From Anaerocolumna sp. MB42-C2 (GTDB taxonomy: Bacteria; Bacillota; Clostridia; Lachnospirales; Lachnospiraceae), in contig NZ_CP133190.1 in NCBI RefSeq assembly GCF_030913705.1, forward strand, positions 4,613,501 through 4,677,500: a DNA stretch of 64,000 nucleotides. Reading direction: 5' to 3'. Shown here one piece after another: positions 1 to 8,773 of the stretch; position 1 is the first letter of the stretch; every line of letters begins with the position of its first letter. The position numbers and the translations under genes were made by a program. A model generated the notes under the pieces. It searched no databases and was not told where the DNA came from. It saw nothing but the letters and a program-made list of their open reading frames with translations.

Positions 1-2
1 AG

Positions 3-758
3 TTGTCAAAGAGCTTTAAAATTGTATTGAATGCCTCTACCATTACTGCAGAAGATATACAGGACTGGAAAAACGCCAAAGCCGATTTGTCAAAATTCAT
101 TGCCTGCCATAATTATTATCCCAAGGAATATACGGGGCTTTCCATCCAAAGAGTACGTGAGATAAATGAATATTTAAAAATGGAAGGCTTTCAAACAATG
201 GCATTTGTACCGGGAAATAAAACAATGAGAGGGCCATTGTTTGCAGGATTACCCACAGTGGAGGAACATCGTTTCCGTAAGGATGATATTGTCTTAAATA
301 TGCTGGAACTGTATTTTGATGCAAAATGTGACATGGTTATGGTAGGGGATGTTGATGTATCAGAGAAAGCATGGGAGAATATAGAAATGTTAAATCAGAA
401 TATGATTGAGATGAAAGTGGTCTTAGATAAAAAATATCATTTTATTTCCAGTGTGATTCATCATGACCGTATTGACTCCAGTTGTTTCATTTTTCGTTCT
501 GTTCAATCTCGTATGTCAAAAAATAGAATTCAACCGGAAAATTGTATCGAACGTAAAAAAGGAAGTATCTGTATCTCCAATAATAAGTATTTAAGATATG
601 AGGGGGAAGTGGAAATAGCAAGGCAGGATTTACCACAGGATGAAAGAGTAAATGTAATTGGTCATGTGGATTCGGCATATTTAAAGTATCTTCCCTATAT
701 TAAACATGGAATGGGAATTAAATTAAATAATGAATTAATGAAAGGAGTGCTGCTTTAG
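3..758 (+). CDS. mupG: MupG-family 6-phospho-N-acetylmuramidase (DUF871), 5' truncated
   Basis: This is the 3' part of a gene that begins before the window. The frame is open to the left edge, so the TTG at its first codon is not the start. The visible 251 residues match the end of a TIM-barrel (TMVMVGDVD-like strand, here CDMVMVGDVDVS near residue 110) followed by the cyclophilin-like C-terminal domain, with a conserved FRSVQSR, a RKKGSICISN strand and RVNVIGHVD near the end. Family members are about 360 residues and hydrolyse MurNAc-6-phosphate glycosides taken up by a PTS during cell-wall recycling. Its position beside ptsH fits sugar-phosphate metabolism. The family call is firm; the substrate is inferred from the family. 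Confidence 0.85.
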   Translation: MSKSFKIVLNASTITAEDIQDWKNAKADLSKFIACHNYYPKEYTGLSIQRVREINEYLKMEGFQTMAFVPGNKTMRGPLFAGLPTVEEHRFRKDDIVLNMLELYFDAKCDMVMVGDVDVSEKAWENIEMLNQNMIEMKVVLDKKYHFISSVIHHDRIDSSCFIFRSVQSRMSKNRIQPENCIERKKGSICISNNKYLRYEGEVEIARQDLPQDERVNVIGHVDSAYLKYLPYIKHGMGIKLNNELMKGVLL

Positions 759-775
759 AGCTATAAATTAGCTGT

Positions 776-807
776 TTAGCGTAACTCCCCTTCGGTAGTT
801 AAGCTAA
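776..807. terminator. Hairpin between mupG and ptsH
   Basis: An imperfect palindrome, TTAGC-g-TAACT then a ten-base loop, then AGTTA-a-GCTAA, lies just after the mupG stop. It has one internal mismatch and no clear T-run, so it may be a weak terminator or an attenuator upstream of ptsH. Confidence 0.3.
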
Positions 808-891
808 TGTACAAATAATATTATATCTTTAAGTAACATCTGTCAGTTAAAATAAGATAAATTGATAATCAAAAAGTTAGGAGATATTAAC

Positions 892-1164
892 ATGGAAAAA
901 GTGACAGTGACCGTAACAAATCAGATTGGATTACATGCAAGACCGGCTAGTCTTTTAACCAAACTTGTGAAAGGCTATGAATGCGATATTGAGTTTTATA
1001 AAAATGGAGATCAGAATAAAAAACATCAACCCAAAAGTATTTTGTCCGTAATGGCTTTAGGGGCGGTTAAAGGGGATCAACTAACTTTTGAAGCAAACGG
1101 CAAAGATGAGAAAGAGGCAATAAAAGCGGTTGAAGAATTCGTAAAAAGTGGATGCGGAGAATAG
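892..1164 (+). CDS. ptsH: Phosphocarrier protein HPr
   Basis: A 90-residue HPr, the phosphate carrier between Enzyme I and sugar-specific PTS EIIA proteins in the cytoplasm. The active-site motif GLHARPA places the phosphorylated His at residue 15. The regulatory serine is in PKSILSVMALG (Ser49 here, equivalent to Ser46), so HPr kinase/CcpA control is expected. About three extra residues (KNGDQNKKHQ) precede this helix. The start is the ATG after GTTAGGAGATATTAAC. An upstream in-frame ATG would add ten residues that are not HPr-like. The next gene, ptsI, is destroyed, so this HPr must use an Enzyme I encoded elsewhere or be a specialised paralogue. Confidence 0.93.
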   Translation: MEKVTVTVTNQIGLHARPASLLTKLVKGYECDIEFYKNGDQNKKHQPKSILSVMALGAVKGDQLTFEANGKDEKEAIKAVEEFVKSGCGE

Positions 1165-1174
1165 GAGGCAGTTC

Positions 1175-1676
1175 ATGAGTACCATAAAGGGGACACCTGT
1201 TTCACCAGGAATTGCTATTCTATATTCTCGGCACATATGGAAATGTTAAATGATATAGAATTTATCGGCAGTGTAAAGAGCGTCCTTGAAAGGCTGGAAT
1301 GTAATGCGGAATGGGCAGCTATTAGCCTTTGACGGTTTCAGGACAGAATTTTTATATATGAACAGGACGGATGCCCCAAGTGAAGAGGAACAATTTAGTG
1401 CATATAAAGAAATTGCCTTGGAATGCAGGGCAATCCGGTTGTTATTCGTACTTTGGATATCGGTGGGGATAAGGAAGTAGATTATCTTAAGATTCCCAAA
1501 GATGGGTAGGATTTGGGCTTGATGAGCTTAGCATGTCGCCGGTATCAATACTAAGGATAAGAGGACAGATACAGGGATTATTAAAAGCAGACTGTGAGAA
1601 GCTGGCAGTTAGAATATTAAGATTAAATACCGCAAGGGATATTGAAGAAGCCCTTAAAAATATAAATGAACCTTAA
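1175..1676 (+). pseudogene. ptsI: Enzyme I of the PTS (ptsI), heavily deleted remnant
   Basis: Directly after ptsH and with a good AGGAGG site comes an EI-like start (MSTIKGTPVSPGIAILYSR), which stops after about 24 codons. Further EI pieces follow in different frames: FLYMNRTDAPSEEEQFSAYK near 1350, MQGNPVVIRTLDIGGDKEV near 1425 and GFGLDELSMSPVSILRIR near 1512, then a C-terminal tail ending at the stop. Intact EI is about 570 residues; here the same landmarks fit in 500 bases, so large internal deletions and frameshifts have occurred. The gene order ptsH-ptsI is the normal operon, now non-functional for EI. Confidence 0.88.
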
Positions 1677-1697
1677 GAATAATCGGAGGATGTCTTG

Positions 1698-2345
1698 ATG
1701 GATCAGATTAGTTTAGAAAAAAATGAAACAGTGAAGTTAATGGAACGGTTTTATTCAGGCATTGAAGAGGTTGACACCAATTTCCAGAAAGTGGTCGAAT
1801 CTTTTGTGGAAGCCTCGTCAAAAGCAGAAGAGGGAATACAGGTAATCAATAAAGGAATTAACCAGATGACTACAATCCGTGAGAATTTCGGTTCTGTTAT
1901 ACAGGCGATAACCAGGTTGAATATAAGATCCAAAGAAATAATGAATATCGTTGAGATGATTACAAAGATTTCGAAACAAACTAATTTATTGGCATTGAAT
2001 GCAGCTATAGAAGCAGCCAGAGCAGGAGAACAGGGAAGAGGTTTCACCGTGGTGGCGAGTGAAGTCAGAAAACTGGCGGAGCAATCCGCGGGTGCCGCAA
2101 AAGATATCGGAGCTCTCATAAATTCAATACAAGAGGAAATCAGTTACTCGGAAACAGTGATTCAGACGGTAAACCAGGAGGTAAAAGCGGGGGAATCTGT
2201 AATTATAGATGCCGGAGATACTTTTAATGACATATATAATAATATAGAGGATGTTTCGAATCAGGTTATGAATGTATCTGCGTCCATGGAGGAAGTATTT
2301 TCTGCAGCCAAATCCACTATTAATCAGGTCGTTAGTAATGAATAA
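1698..2345 (+). CDS. Short soluble methyl-accepting chemotaxis protein fragment
   Basis: A 215-residue protein containing the hallmark MCP signalling hairpin (NLLALNAAIEAARAGEQGRG followed by FTVVASEVRKLAEQSA, residues about 96-132) that contacts CheA and CheW. There is no signal peptide, membrane segment or sensor domain. The coiled-coil arms are short, and the protein ends soon after a VSASMEEVFSA segment that is usually followed by more residues. The ATG follows CGGAGGATGTCTTG. Either it is a cytoplasmic receptor remnant after deletion of the N-terminal half or a very small soluble MCP. Decay of the neighbouring ptsI favours the remnant reading. Confidence 0.7.
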   Translation: MDQISLEKNETVKLMERFYSGIEEVDTNFQKVVESFVEASSKAEEGIQVINKGINQMTTIRENFGSVIQAITRLNIRSKEIMNIVEMITKISKQTNLLALNAAIEAARAGEQGRGFTVVASEVRKLAEQSAGAAKDIGALINSIQEEISYSETVIQTVNQEVKAGESVIIDAGDTFNDIYNNIEDVSNQVMNVSASMEEVFSAAKSTINQVVSNE

Positions 2346-2494
2346 TATGGTCTGTGAATCAAGAAATACTAATGAAGCAAAGGTTATATTGAAATCCATT
2401 ACTGCAGAGAATTGTATACGGGGCAATTTTAAAACCAGAAGATATAAGAGATAAGGGAATTGTAAGATAAATAGTAGAATAAAATTATAATAGA

Positions 2495-2773
2495 CTAACC
2501 AGGGGATAGCAAATGCTCCCAGTTACGTTTTTTATATAGAACACGGAGAATATAAGAATGGTTTACTATATCTGATACCTGATAGAAAAGAACATAGTTT
2601 TCTATCGGGCACCACCTTATCTTTTGGAATTCATATTTCGGTTTGGAAATCATATTATTCGGTTCCGGAAATTCTTCCAGGGTTTTTACTTTGGATCTAA
2701 TCTTAGAAAGCAGACGGTTTGCTAATTCCGGCTCACACAATTCAAATGCGATGTGGTCGAAAATGTCAAGCAA
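2495..2773 (-). CDS. RelE/ParE-family toxin, start probably lost
   Basis: The reading frame encodes a ParE/RelE fold protein: LDIFDHIAFELCEPELANRL (helices 1-2), then KVKTLEEFPEPNNM, YEFQKIRWCPIENYVLFYQV and a C-terminal ILRVLYKKRNWEHLL strand, which is the usual layout of these about 95-residue toxins. The frame continues upstream of the annotated TTG with CRITDAAQHD, typical toxin N-terminal sequence, back to the stop codon of the antitoxin remnant in the same frame. No ATG or GTG is available there, so the natural N-terminus appears deleted. Probably inactive. Confidence 0.6.
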   Translation of the reverse strand: MLDIFDHIAFELCEPELANRLLSKIRSKVKTLEEFPEPNNMISKPKYEFQKIRWCPIENYVLFYQVSDIVNHSYILRVLYKKRNWEHLLSPG

Positions 2774-2803
2774 GTCGTGCTGCGCAGCATCTGTAATACG
2801 ACA

Positions 2804-3031
2804 TTACAACTTGACATTTTTGTATCTTGCCTCCAGTTCATCAAAGAATTTATCCGCGTTTTTATATTTCTTTTGTTTTACGTCTTCTAAACTTTGGTCT
2901 AATAGAGTGTTTAGTTCAAAACGTCCTACCAGCTTTTCGTAGGTTTCTACATCTAATACTACGAGATCACCTTTCCCGTTCTCTGCTATATAAACGGGCT
3001 CGGAATAAGTGTGGCAGTAAATGTGATGTAA
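2804..3031 (-). pseudogene. Phd/YefM-type antitoxin remnant
   Basis: The minus strand just upstream of the toxin reads EPVYIAENGKGDLVVLDVET then YEKLVGRFELNTLL and ends KNADKFFDELEARYKNVKL before a TAA. This is the second half of a Phd/YefM DNA-binding antitoxin. The usual N-terminal segment is missing: the frame is closed by a stop just upstream and has no start codon. It ends directly in front of, and in frame with, the toxin. The promoter region of the PBP operon now overlaps its broken 5' end. Confidence 0.7.
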
Positions 3032-3040
3032 TCAAAATGC

Positions 3041-3069
3041 TTGACTTTTAAATCTTACAGGTGTAAGAT
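3041..3069 (+). promoter_or_regulatory. Promoter of the PBP operon
   Basis: TTGACT (-35), a 17-base spacer and TAAGAT (-10) are seen about 90 bases before the first PBP gene. The spacer end and -10 are occupied by a BlaI-type palindrome, so repressor binding would block RNA polymerase directly. Confidence 0.65.
3055..3066. promoter_or_regulatory. BlaI-type operator 1 (PBP operon)
   Basis: A perfect inverted repeat TTACA-GG-TGTAA overlaps the -10 box. It has the same half-site as the operator in front of blaI and matches the TACA/TGTA dyad bound by BlaI/MecI repressors. Confidence 0.75.
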
Positions 3070-3117
3070 AATAAAAATCATAATTACTTTTACATAATAT
3101 TTTTTTGAATTAAAATC

Positions 3118-3129
3118 TTACAAACGTAG
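3118..3129. promoter_or_regulatory. BlaI-type operator 2 (PBP operon), imperfect
   Basis: TTACA-AA-CGTAG is a degenerate copy of the same dyad, about 63 bases downstream of operator 1 and just before the ribosome binding site. Two spaced dyads are common in bla/mec systems. Confidence 0.5.
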
Positions 3130-3157
3130 GATTTACTGTATTCCTGGAGGAAAGTTT

Positions 3158-5329
3158 ATGAAAAGAAAGAAGAAAAATAAAAGAATAAAAAAATATATAT
3201 TATATTTTAGTTGCAGTCTGGTATTGGCTATTACAGCCGGAGGTCTGTTTTTAATTTTCCTGCTTTTGCACAATTCAACAGATCCTAAAATAGATAAGCT
3301 TCTAACAGGACAGAAAAATGAAAACCAACTGTCTCCTGATGTGTTTCTTATGCAATACATGTCTTTTATCGAAAGTAAAGACTATGAAAAAATGTATTCC
3401 ATGTTAGATGAGCAAAGTAAAACCAATATTTCTCAGGAAAACTTCATCGATAGAAATAAAAAGATTTATGAGGGGATAGAAGCAAAAAATGTTACTGCAA
3501 AAGTAACAGGTTCGAAAAAAAGCGAGAATAATGAAACAATTATAACTTATCATATGAGTTTAGACAGTATTGCCGGTAAAATACAATTTGAAAACCAAGT
3601 TGTTTTCACAAAAGAGAAAACATCCGGTTATACTCTTTCCTGGGATGACAGTTTTATTTTTCCCGCACTTACCTCTAACGATAAGGTTAGGGTATCATTG
3701 CATCCGGCAAAACGCGGAGATATTTTAGACCGGAATAATAAAGTATTAGCCGGACCGGGAACGGCTTCCTTAGTTGGACTGGTTCCGGGTAAGATGAACC
3801 AGGAGCCTGGCAAGGATATCGGTAAAATAGCCTCTTTACTGGGCATTACGAAAAAAAGTATTAATAAAAGTCTAAGTGCAAAATGGGTAAAGGAAAACTC
3901 TCTGGTTCCTATAAAGACTATTAAGAAATTAGATGAGGCCGAATTACTGACAAATAATCCAGGTAAAGAAACGTTAGAAAACAAAGCACTTCAGGAAAAA
4001 TTATTAGACATACCCGGAGTTATGATAACAGATACACAGGTCCGAACCTATCCTCTTTCTAACGCAGCGGCCCATTTAACCGGTTATGTACAGAAAGTGA
4101 CGGCAGAGGATCTGGAAAAACATAAGGGAGAAGGTTATAACAGCAACAGTCTGATTGGCAGAAGCGGTATGGAAAGCCTTTATGAGAAAGAATTAAAAGG
4201 ACAGGACGGATACGAAATTGATATTCTTGATTCTGAGGGACAAGTTAAGGAAATTCTGGCAGACCAACCGAAAAAAGATGGTTTGGATATTACCCTTACC
4301 ATCGATAGTAATATACAGAAAAACCTGTATGAGAAGTTTAAGGAGGACAAAAGCTGTTCGGCAGCATTAAATCCTCTTACGGGAGAGGTGTTGGCGCTGG
4401 TCAGTACACCGGCCTTTGACAGTAATGACTTTATTATGGGAATGTCGGAAAAGCAATGGAACCAGCTAAACAAAAATAAGAAAAAGCCATTATACAACCG
4501 GTTTCGGCAGACCTGGTGCCCTGGTTCTACCTTTAAACCTTTAATTGGAGCCATCGGATTATCCACCGGTGCAATTGACGCAAATGAAGATTATGGCAGC
4601 GTGGGACGCAGCTGGCAGAAAGATAAAAGCTGGGGAGGTTATTGTGTAACCACTCTTCATACCTATAAACCAGTTATTCTGGAAAATGCCTTGATCCATT
4701 CCGACAATATTTACTTTGCGAAAGCTGCCTTAAGGATCGGAGCCGATAATCTGGAAAAAGGGCTGGATCAGTTGGGTTTTAATCAGAAACTGCCATTTGA
4801 GATAACCATGTCACAGTCCGGTTATTCCAACAGTCAACATATCGAAACAGAAATTCAGCTTGCAGACAGCGGTTACGGGCAAGGTCAGATTTTAATCAAT
4901 CCGCTCCATTTGGCTGTCTTATATTCGGCTTTCTTGAATGAGGGAAATGTAATAAAACCTTACCTTTTATATAAAGAGGATCCAAAACCTGAAATATGGC
5001 TGAAGCAGGTATTTTCACCGGAAGTGGCAGAACAGATCAGAGATGCTATGGAAAAGGTAGTTAATTCGCCGGAGGGAACCGGGTATGCCGCCCATAGGAA
5101 AGATGTGAAGTTAGCCGGGAAAACAGGAACCGCAGAGATTAAAACCTCCAAGGAAGATACCAGTGGTACGGAGCTTGGGTGGTTTGGCATATTTACCGAA
5201 GATTCCGGAGCTAAGAACCCAATCCTGCTTATGAGTATGGTGGAAGATGTTAAAAATCATGGAGGAAGCTCTTATGTGGTTAAAAAGGATACGGCAGTAC
5301 TTGAGGAATATTTTTCGGATCAGGAATGA
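3158..5329 (+). CDS. MecA/PBP2a-like class B penicillin-binding protein (D,D-transpeptidase)
   Basis: A 723-residue membrane-anchored transpeptidase that cross-links peptidoglycan outside the membrane. A Lys/Arg-rich N-terminus precedes one membrane segment (about 11-35). Next is an NTF2-like MecA_N-type domain (SPDVFLMQYMSFIESKDYEKMY onwards, residues about 65-165) and a PBP dimerisation domain (RGDILDRNNKVLAGPG near 188). The transpeptidase domain has SxxK in PGSTFKPLIG (Ser about 457), SxN in HSDNIYFAK (about 515) and KTG in LAGKTGTAE (about 655). The MecA_N domain marks the low-affinity PBP class of resistance enzymes. The start follows CTGGAGGAAAG. The gene overlaps the next by four bases. 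BlaI-type operators in the promoter and blaI-blaR1 nearby imply beta-lactam induction. Confidence 0.9.
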   Translation: MKRKKKNKRIKKYILYFSCSLVLAITAGGLFLIFLLLHNSTDPKIDKLLTGQKNENQLSPDVFLMQYMSFIESKDYEKMYSMLDEQSKTNISQENFIDRNKKIYEGIEAKNVTAKVTGSKKSENNETIITYHMSLDSIAGKIQFENQVVFTKEKTSGYTLSWDDSFIFPALTSNDKVRVSLHPAKRGDILDRNNKVLAGPGTASLVGLVPGKMNQEPGKDIGKIASLLGITKKSINKSLSAKWVKENSLVPIKTIKKLDEAELLTNNPGKETLENKALQEKLLDIPGVMITDTQVRTYPLSNAAAHLTGYVQKVTAEDLEKHKGEGYNSNSLIGRSGMESLYEKELKGQDGYEIDILDSEGQVKEILADQPKKDGLDITLTIDSNIQKNLYEKFKEDKSCSAALNPLTGEVLALVSTPAFDSNDFIMGMSEKQWNQLNKNKKKPLYNRFRQTWCPGSTFKPLIGAIGLSTGAIDANEDYGSVGRSWQKDKSWGGYCVTTLHTYKPVILENALIHSDNIYFAKAALRIGADNLEKGLDQLGFNQKLPFEITMSQSGYSNSQHIETEIQLADSGYGQGQILINPLHLAVLYSAFLNEGNVIKPYLLYKEDPKPEIWLKQVFSPEVAEQIRDAMEKVVNSPEGTGYAAHRKDVKLAGKTGTAEIKTSKEDTSGTELGWFGIFTEDSGAKNPILLMSMVEDVKNHGGSSYVVKKDTAVLEEYFSDQE

Positions 5330-8241
5330 AGAGATACAAAGAATCCTGCGGCTTAAAGTCTGCAGGTTGTAAGAAAGGTATGGTTATTCAAGTGAAGTGT
5401 AATATCGGAATAAGATTAGGTCTGGTGACTGGAGTTATGGCGGTTATGTTTCTGATATTAATCGGCAGATTATATCAGCTGCAAATATTAAATGGAACAA
5501 ACGATACACAAAGTCCTGTACTGAAAACAGAGAAAGAAATTATAGTAAAAAGCGCCAGAGGAAATATATTTGACCGTAACGGAAAACCGCTGGCATACAA
5601 CAAGCTGGCATATACCTTAACTTTAAAAGATACGGGAGATTACAAAACGAACCGGATCCGTCAGCTTACTCTAAACAGCGTAGCGTATAAACTTATAAAT
5701 ATACTGAAAATAAATAAAGAAACACTGAATAATGATTTAATAATTAATCTTAACGAAACTGGAAATTATGAATTTACCGAGGGGGGTATGAGATTAAACC
5801 GATTCAAGGCAGATATCTTCGGAAAAGTGAAGGCAGAAGATATGACCGAGGCAGAAAAGGCGGCAACTCCAGAGGATATGATAAAATACCTGGAAAGCGA
5901 AAGTAAATTTTGTCTGTATGGAGAGAGGACATCAAACTATTCCATGGAGGAATTACAAAAATATGGTTTAAAAGCTCATTACAGTAAAGAAGAAACATTG
6001 GGTATCCTGGGACTTAGGTATATGCTGTCTCTTAATACGTTTCAAAAGTATATGCCAATTACTGTTTCGAAAGATGTCTCTGAAAAAACAATGATTTATG
6101 TAAAGGAAAACAGCAGTGAACTGGTGGGTGCCGATATTGACCAGGAGTGGCTGCGTATCTATGACGGAGGGGAAGCGTTTGCCCATGTATTGGGGTATAC
6201 CGGGAAGATTTCATCAGAGGAACTGGAACGTTTAAAAGAGAAAGATTCTGATTATATGGCAGAATCCGTGGTAGGTAAAACCGGGATTGAGCAATACATG
6301 GAAGAAACTCTTAAGGGGCATAACGGAATTTCTAAAGGTTATATTAATAATTCGGGTAAGTTTACCGAAGTGGCAGAGGACAGCAAAAAACCGGTTCCGG
6401 GACAAGATGTTTATTTAAGTATTGATAAGGAACTGCAGATAGCTGTTTATAATATCCTGGAACAGCATATTGCAGGAATCCTATATAGTAATATCATTAA
6501 TGCCAAGGAATTTGATAAAAAGAGCGTTAAAGATGCTTCGGATATAAAAATACCGGTTTATGATGTATATTTTGCTTTGGTGAATAATGAAATTATAGAT
6601 TTAAGGCACCTTAATTCTAAAACAGCCACAGGTTTCGAGAAAAATATATATAAAAAACTTCTGAAAGAAAAAGAAACGATATTGAGTCATATTACAGGGG
6701 AACTTACGGAAGGGACACAACGACTTAAAGACTTATCACCGGAAATGCAGGAATATGAAAGATTTATCACAAGTAAACTGGATATAATAAATAATACTGC
6801 TGTTGATAAAGAAGATTCCGCTTATATATCCTGGACCGAGAAAAACGACATAACTATTAAAGAATTCTTTGCCCATGCCCTAAAGTCCGGATGGATCGAC
6901 ACAGAGAAACTATCTTCAAACGGCAAGTACTTTACAATGGAAGAAACATATCAGGTTCTGGCGGAAGAGATTAAGAAAGAGTTAGAACAGAATACTGAAT
7001 TTGATAAGATCATTTTTAAGTATTTATTGCTAAGAGATGTTATACCGGGTCAGGATATTTGCCGGCTTTTATATGAACAAGGTGTACTGTCCAAAAAGGA
7101 TACTGACTACGAAACCTTAATAAATCATAACATCAGTGCATATGAATTCATACGTAAGAAAATTGATAGTCTTGAAATAACGCCCAGTCAGCTTGCGCTG
7201 GATCCTTATTCCGGTTCGGCAGTTATAGTAGAAGCAGGTACTGGAAAAGTTTTAGCGTGTGTTACTTATCCGGGGTATGATAATAATCGAATGGCTAATC
7301 AGATGGATTCAGGGTATTACAATAAGCTATATAAGGACTTATCCATGCCGTTTTATAACCGGGCGACACAGCAGCTTACGGCGCCAGGATCTACGTTTAA
7401 GCCAATCACTGTCATCGCGGGTCTGAATGAGCAGGTGATAACCCCATATACATCTATCTTTTGCGACGGAATCTTTGATAAAGTAACACCACCCTTAAGG
7501 TGTTGGAAGCATTTTGGACATGGGGAGATTATTAATCCAGCAGCAGCAATAGAGAACTCCTGTAATGATTATCTGTGTGATATATCTTATCGATTAGGAA
7601 TGAAAGAAAGAACTAATTTTTCCGATCCGAGGGCGCTGTACTATCTTAAGGAATATGCAAGTTTATTCGGACTGGATCAAAAGTCGGGTATTGAAATATC
7701 AGAAAGTACCCCTCATATTTCAGACAGTTATGCAATTCCTTCTGCAATCGGACAGGGTACCCATAACTTTACTACGGTGCAGCTGGCAAGATACGTGAAT
7801 ACTTTAGCGGAAAAAGGTATCAGTTATAAACTATCATTAATAGATGGTATAAAAAATTCAAATTCGGAAGAGATAGTAAAAAAAGCGAGTGAAATACAAA
7901 AGCGTATCAAGCTTTCTGGCGATATCTGGAATGTAGTGAGTCAGGGAATGAAACAGTTTGCTGACAGTAACGAGGTTTTAAAGGATTTAAAGATGGATAT
8001 CGCCGGAAAAACAGGAACTGCACAGGAATCAAATGTCCGGCCGGATCACGCATTATTTGTGTGTTATGCGCCGGCAGATAACCCAGAGATTACGGTTGCC
8101 GTCAGAATTGCCAACGGTTATGCCTCGGGGAATGCGGTGGGAGTTGGAAAAGATATTATAAATTATTATTTCGGTCTGGAAAAAGAAGAGGATATTGTAA
8201 TCGGTAAGGCTTCTCCAGCTTATAATGTGAGAACGGATTAA
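5326..8241 (+). CDS. Large class B penicillin-binding protein (PBP2/SpoVD-like transpeptidase)
   Basis: A 971-residue class B PBP translated from an ATGA overlap with the upstream PBP. One membrane segment (about residues 27-50, LGLVTGVMAVMFLILIGRLY) is followed by the dimerisation domain (ARGNIFDRNGKPLAYNK, then GKTGIEQYMEETLKGHNG). An extra, mostly helical stretch of about 250 residues (about 375-620) sits before the transpeptidase domain. Catalytic motifs are SxxK in PGSTFKPITV (Ser about 689), SxN in ENSCNDYLC (about 745) and KTG in IAGKTGTAQ (about 895). The insert makes it much longer than a standard PBP2 (about 650). From memory, similar inserts occur in long clostridial PBPs. Co-transcription with the MecA-like PBP suggests the two form one inducible, drug-tolerant cross-linking system. 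A start at the internal Met near residue 19 is also possible. Confidence 0.88.
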   Translation: MKRYKESCGLKSAGCKKGMVIQVKCNIGIRLGLVTGVMAVMFLILIGRLYQLQILNGTNDTQSPVLKTEKEIIVKSARGNIFDRNGKPLAYNKLAYTLTLKDTGDYKTNRIRQLTLNSVAYKLINILKINKETLNNDLIINLNETGNYEFTEGGMRLNRFKADIFGKVKAEDMTEAEKAATPEDMIKYLESESKFCLYGERTSNYSMEELQKYGLKAHYSKEETLGILGLRYMLSLNTFQKYMPITVSKDVSEKTMIYVKENSSELVGADIDQEWLRIYDGGEAFAHVLGYTGKISSEELERLKEKDSDYMAESVVGKTGIEQYMEETLKGHNGISKGYINNSGKFTEVAEDSKKPVPGQDVYLSIDKELQIAVYNILEQHIAGILYSNIINAKEFDKKSVKDASDIKIPVYDVYFALVNNEIIDLRHLNSKTATGFEKNIYKKLLKEKETILSHITGELTEGTQRLKDLSPEMQEYERFITSKLDIINNTAVDKEDSAYISWTEKNDITIKEFFAHALKSGWIDTEKLSSNGKYFTMEETYQVLAEEIKKELEQNTEFDKIIFKYLLLRDVIPGQDICRLLYEQGVLSKKDTDYETLINHNISAYEFIRKKIDSLEITPSQLALDPYSGSAVIVEAGTGKVLACVTYPGYDNNRMANQMDSGYYNKLYKDLSMPFYNRATQQLTAPGSTFKPITVIAGLNEQVITPYTSIFCDGIFDKVTPPLRCWKHFGHGEIINPAAAIENSCNDYLCDISYRLGMKERTNFSDPRALYYLKEYASLFGLDQKSGIEISESTPHISDSYAIPSAIGQGTHNFTTVQLARYVNTLAEKGISYKLSLIDGIKNSNSEEIVKKASEIQKRIKLSGDIWNVVSQGMKQFADSNEVLKDLKMDIAGKTGTAQESNVRPDHALFVCYAPADNPEITVAVRIANGYASGNAVGVGKDIINYYFGLEKEEDIVIGKASPAYNVRTD

Positions 8242-8360
8242 TGAAATGAGATAGAGGGGGCTGCGTTCCTACGCTGCAATTCTCCGGTTTTTTGTCCCAA
8301 TGCATTCACAAAAAACACGTTGTGTTGTTGCCTGTGAACAGTACTATCGGTACCCATTAT

Positions 8361-8400
8361 AAAAAGTCTACGGAACATGGATTGTTTCCGTAGACTTTTT
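8361..8400. terminator. Rho-independent terminator after the PBP operon
   Basis: A perfect 15-bp stem (AAAAAGTCTACGGAA / TTCCGTAGACTTTTT) with a ten-base loop. The descending arm ends in five T, and the opposite strand also ends in T5, so it could work in both directions. Confidence 0.9.
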
Positions 8401-8428
8401 AGGATACACTAAGACCGAGGTGAAAACA

Positions 8429-8773
8429 ATGGATATAAAAAAGAAAAAAGAACTTATAGAGGAGTGGAAAAACCGCCGTCCTGAGATGGGAGTGATTTCA
8501 TTTCGCTGTAAGTCAACCGGTGAATCCTTTTTGGGGATTTCCAAAGATACAAAAGCGGATTATAACAGCAACCGCTTTAAGCTATTTACCGGAACCCATC
8601 CGAACAAAAGAATGCAGGAACTTTGGCAGCAGTACGGCGAGGAAGGGTTTGTATTTGTTGTATTGAAAGTCTTAAAATATGAGGACCCGCAGGAAGATCA
8701 TACGGATGAACTGGAGGTTCTGCGGGAATTATGTTTTGCAGAGGACTCGCAGGCAAGGAGGATTTGGAAATGA
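8429..8773 (+). CDS. GIY-YIG nuclease family-like small protein
   Basis: A 114-residue protein resembling a widespread clostridial family annotated as GIY-YIG nuclease family: KKKELIEEWKNRRPEMGVIS at the start, a central CKSTGESFLGISKDTKADYN, then NKRMQELWQQYGEEGFVF and a C-terminal LKYEDPQEDHTDELEVLREL. The GIY and YIG triads themselves are degenerate (GVISF and FLGIS), so nuclease activity is uncertain. The ATG is preceded by GAGG at eight bases; an upstream GTG would place the SD inside the gene. Its stop overlaps the next small ORF (ATGA). The family call rests on recalled similarity of whole blocks. Confidence 0.65.
   Translation: MDIKKKKELIEEWKNRRPEMGVISFRCKSTGESFLGISKDTKADYNSNRFKLFTGTHPNKRMQELWQQYGEEGFVFVVLKVLKYEDPQEDHTDELEVLRELCFAEDSQARRIWK

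Noticed and set aside
2643..3051. Plus-strand ORFs of 74-99 codons
   Set aside because: They are shadows of the toxin and antitoxin remnants encoded on the minus strand.
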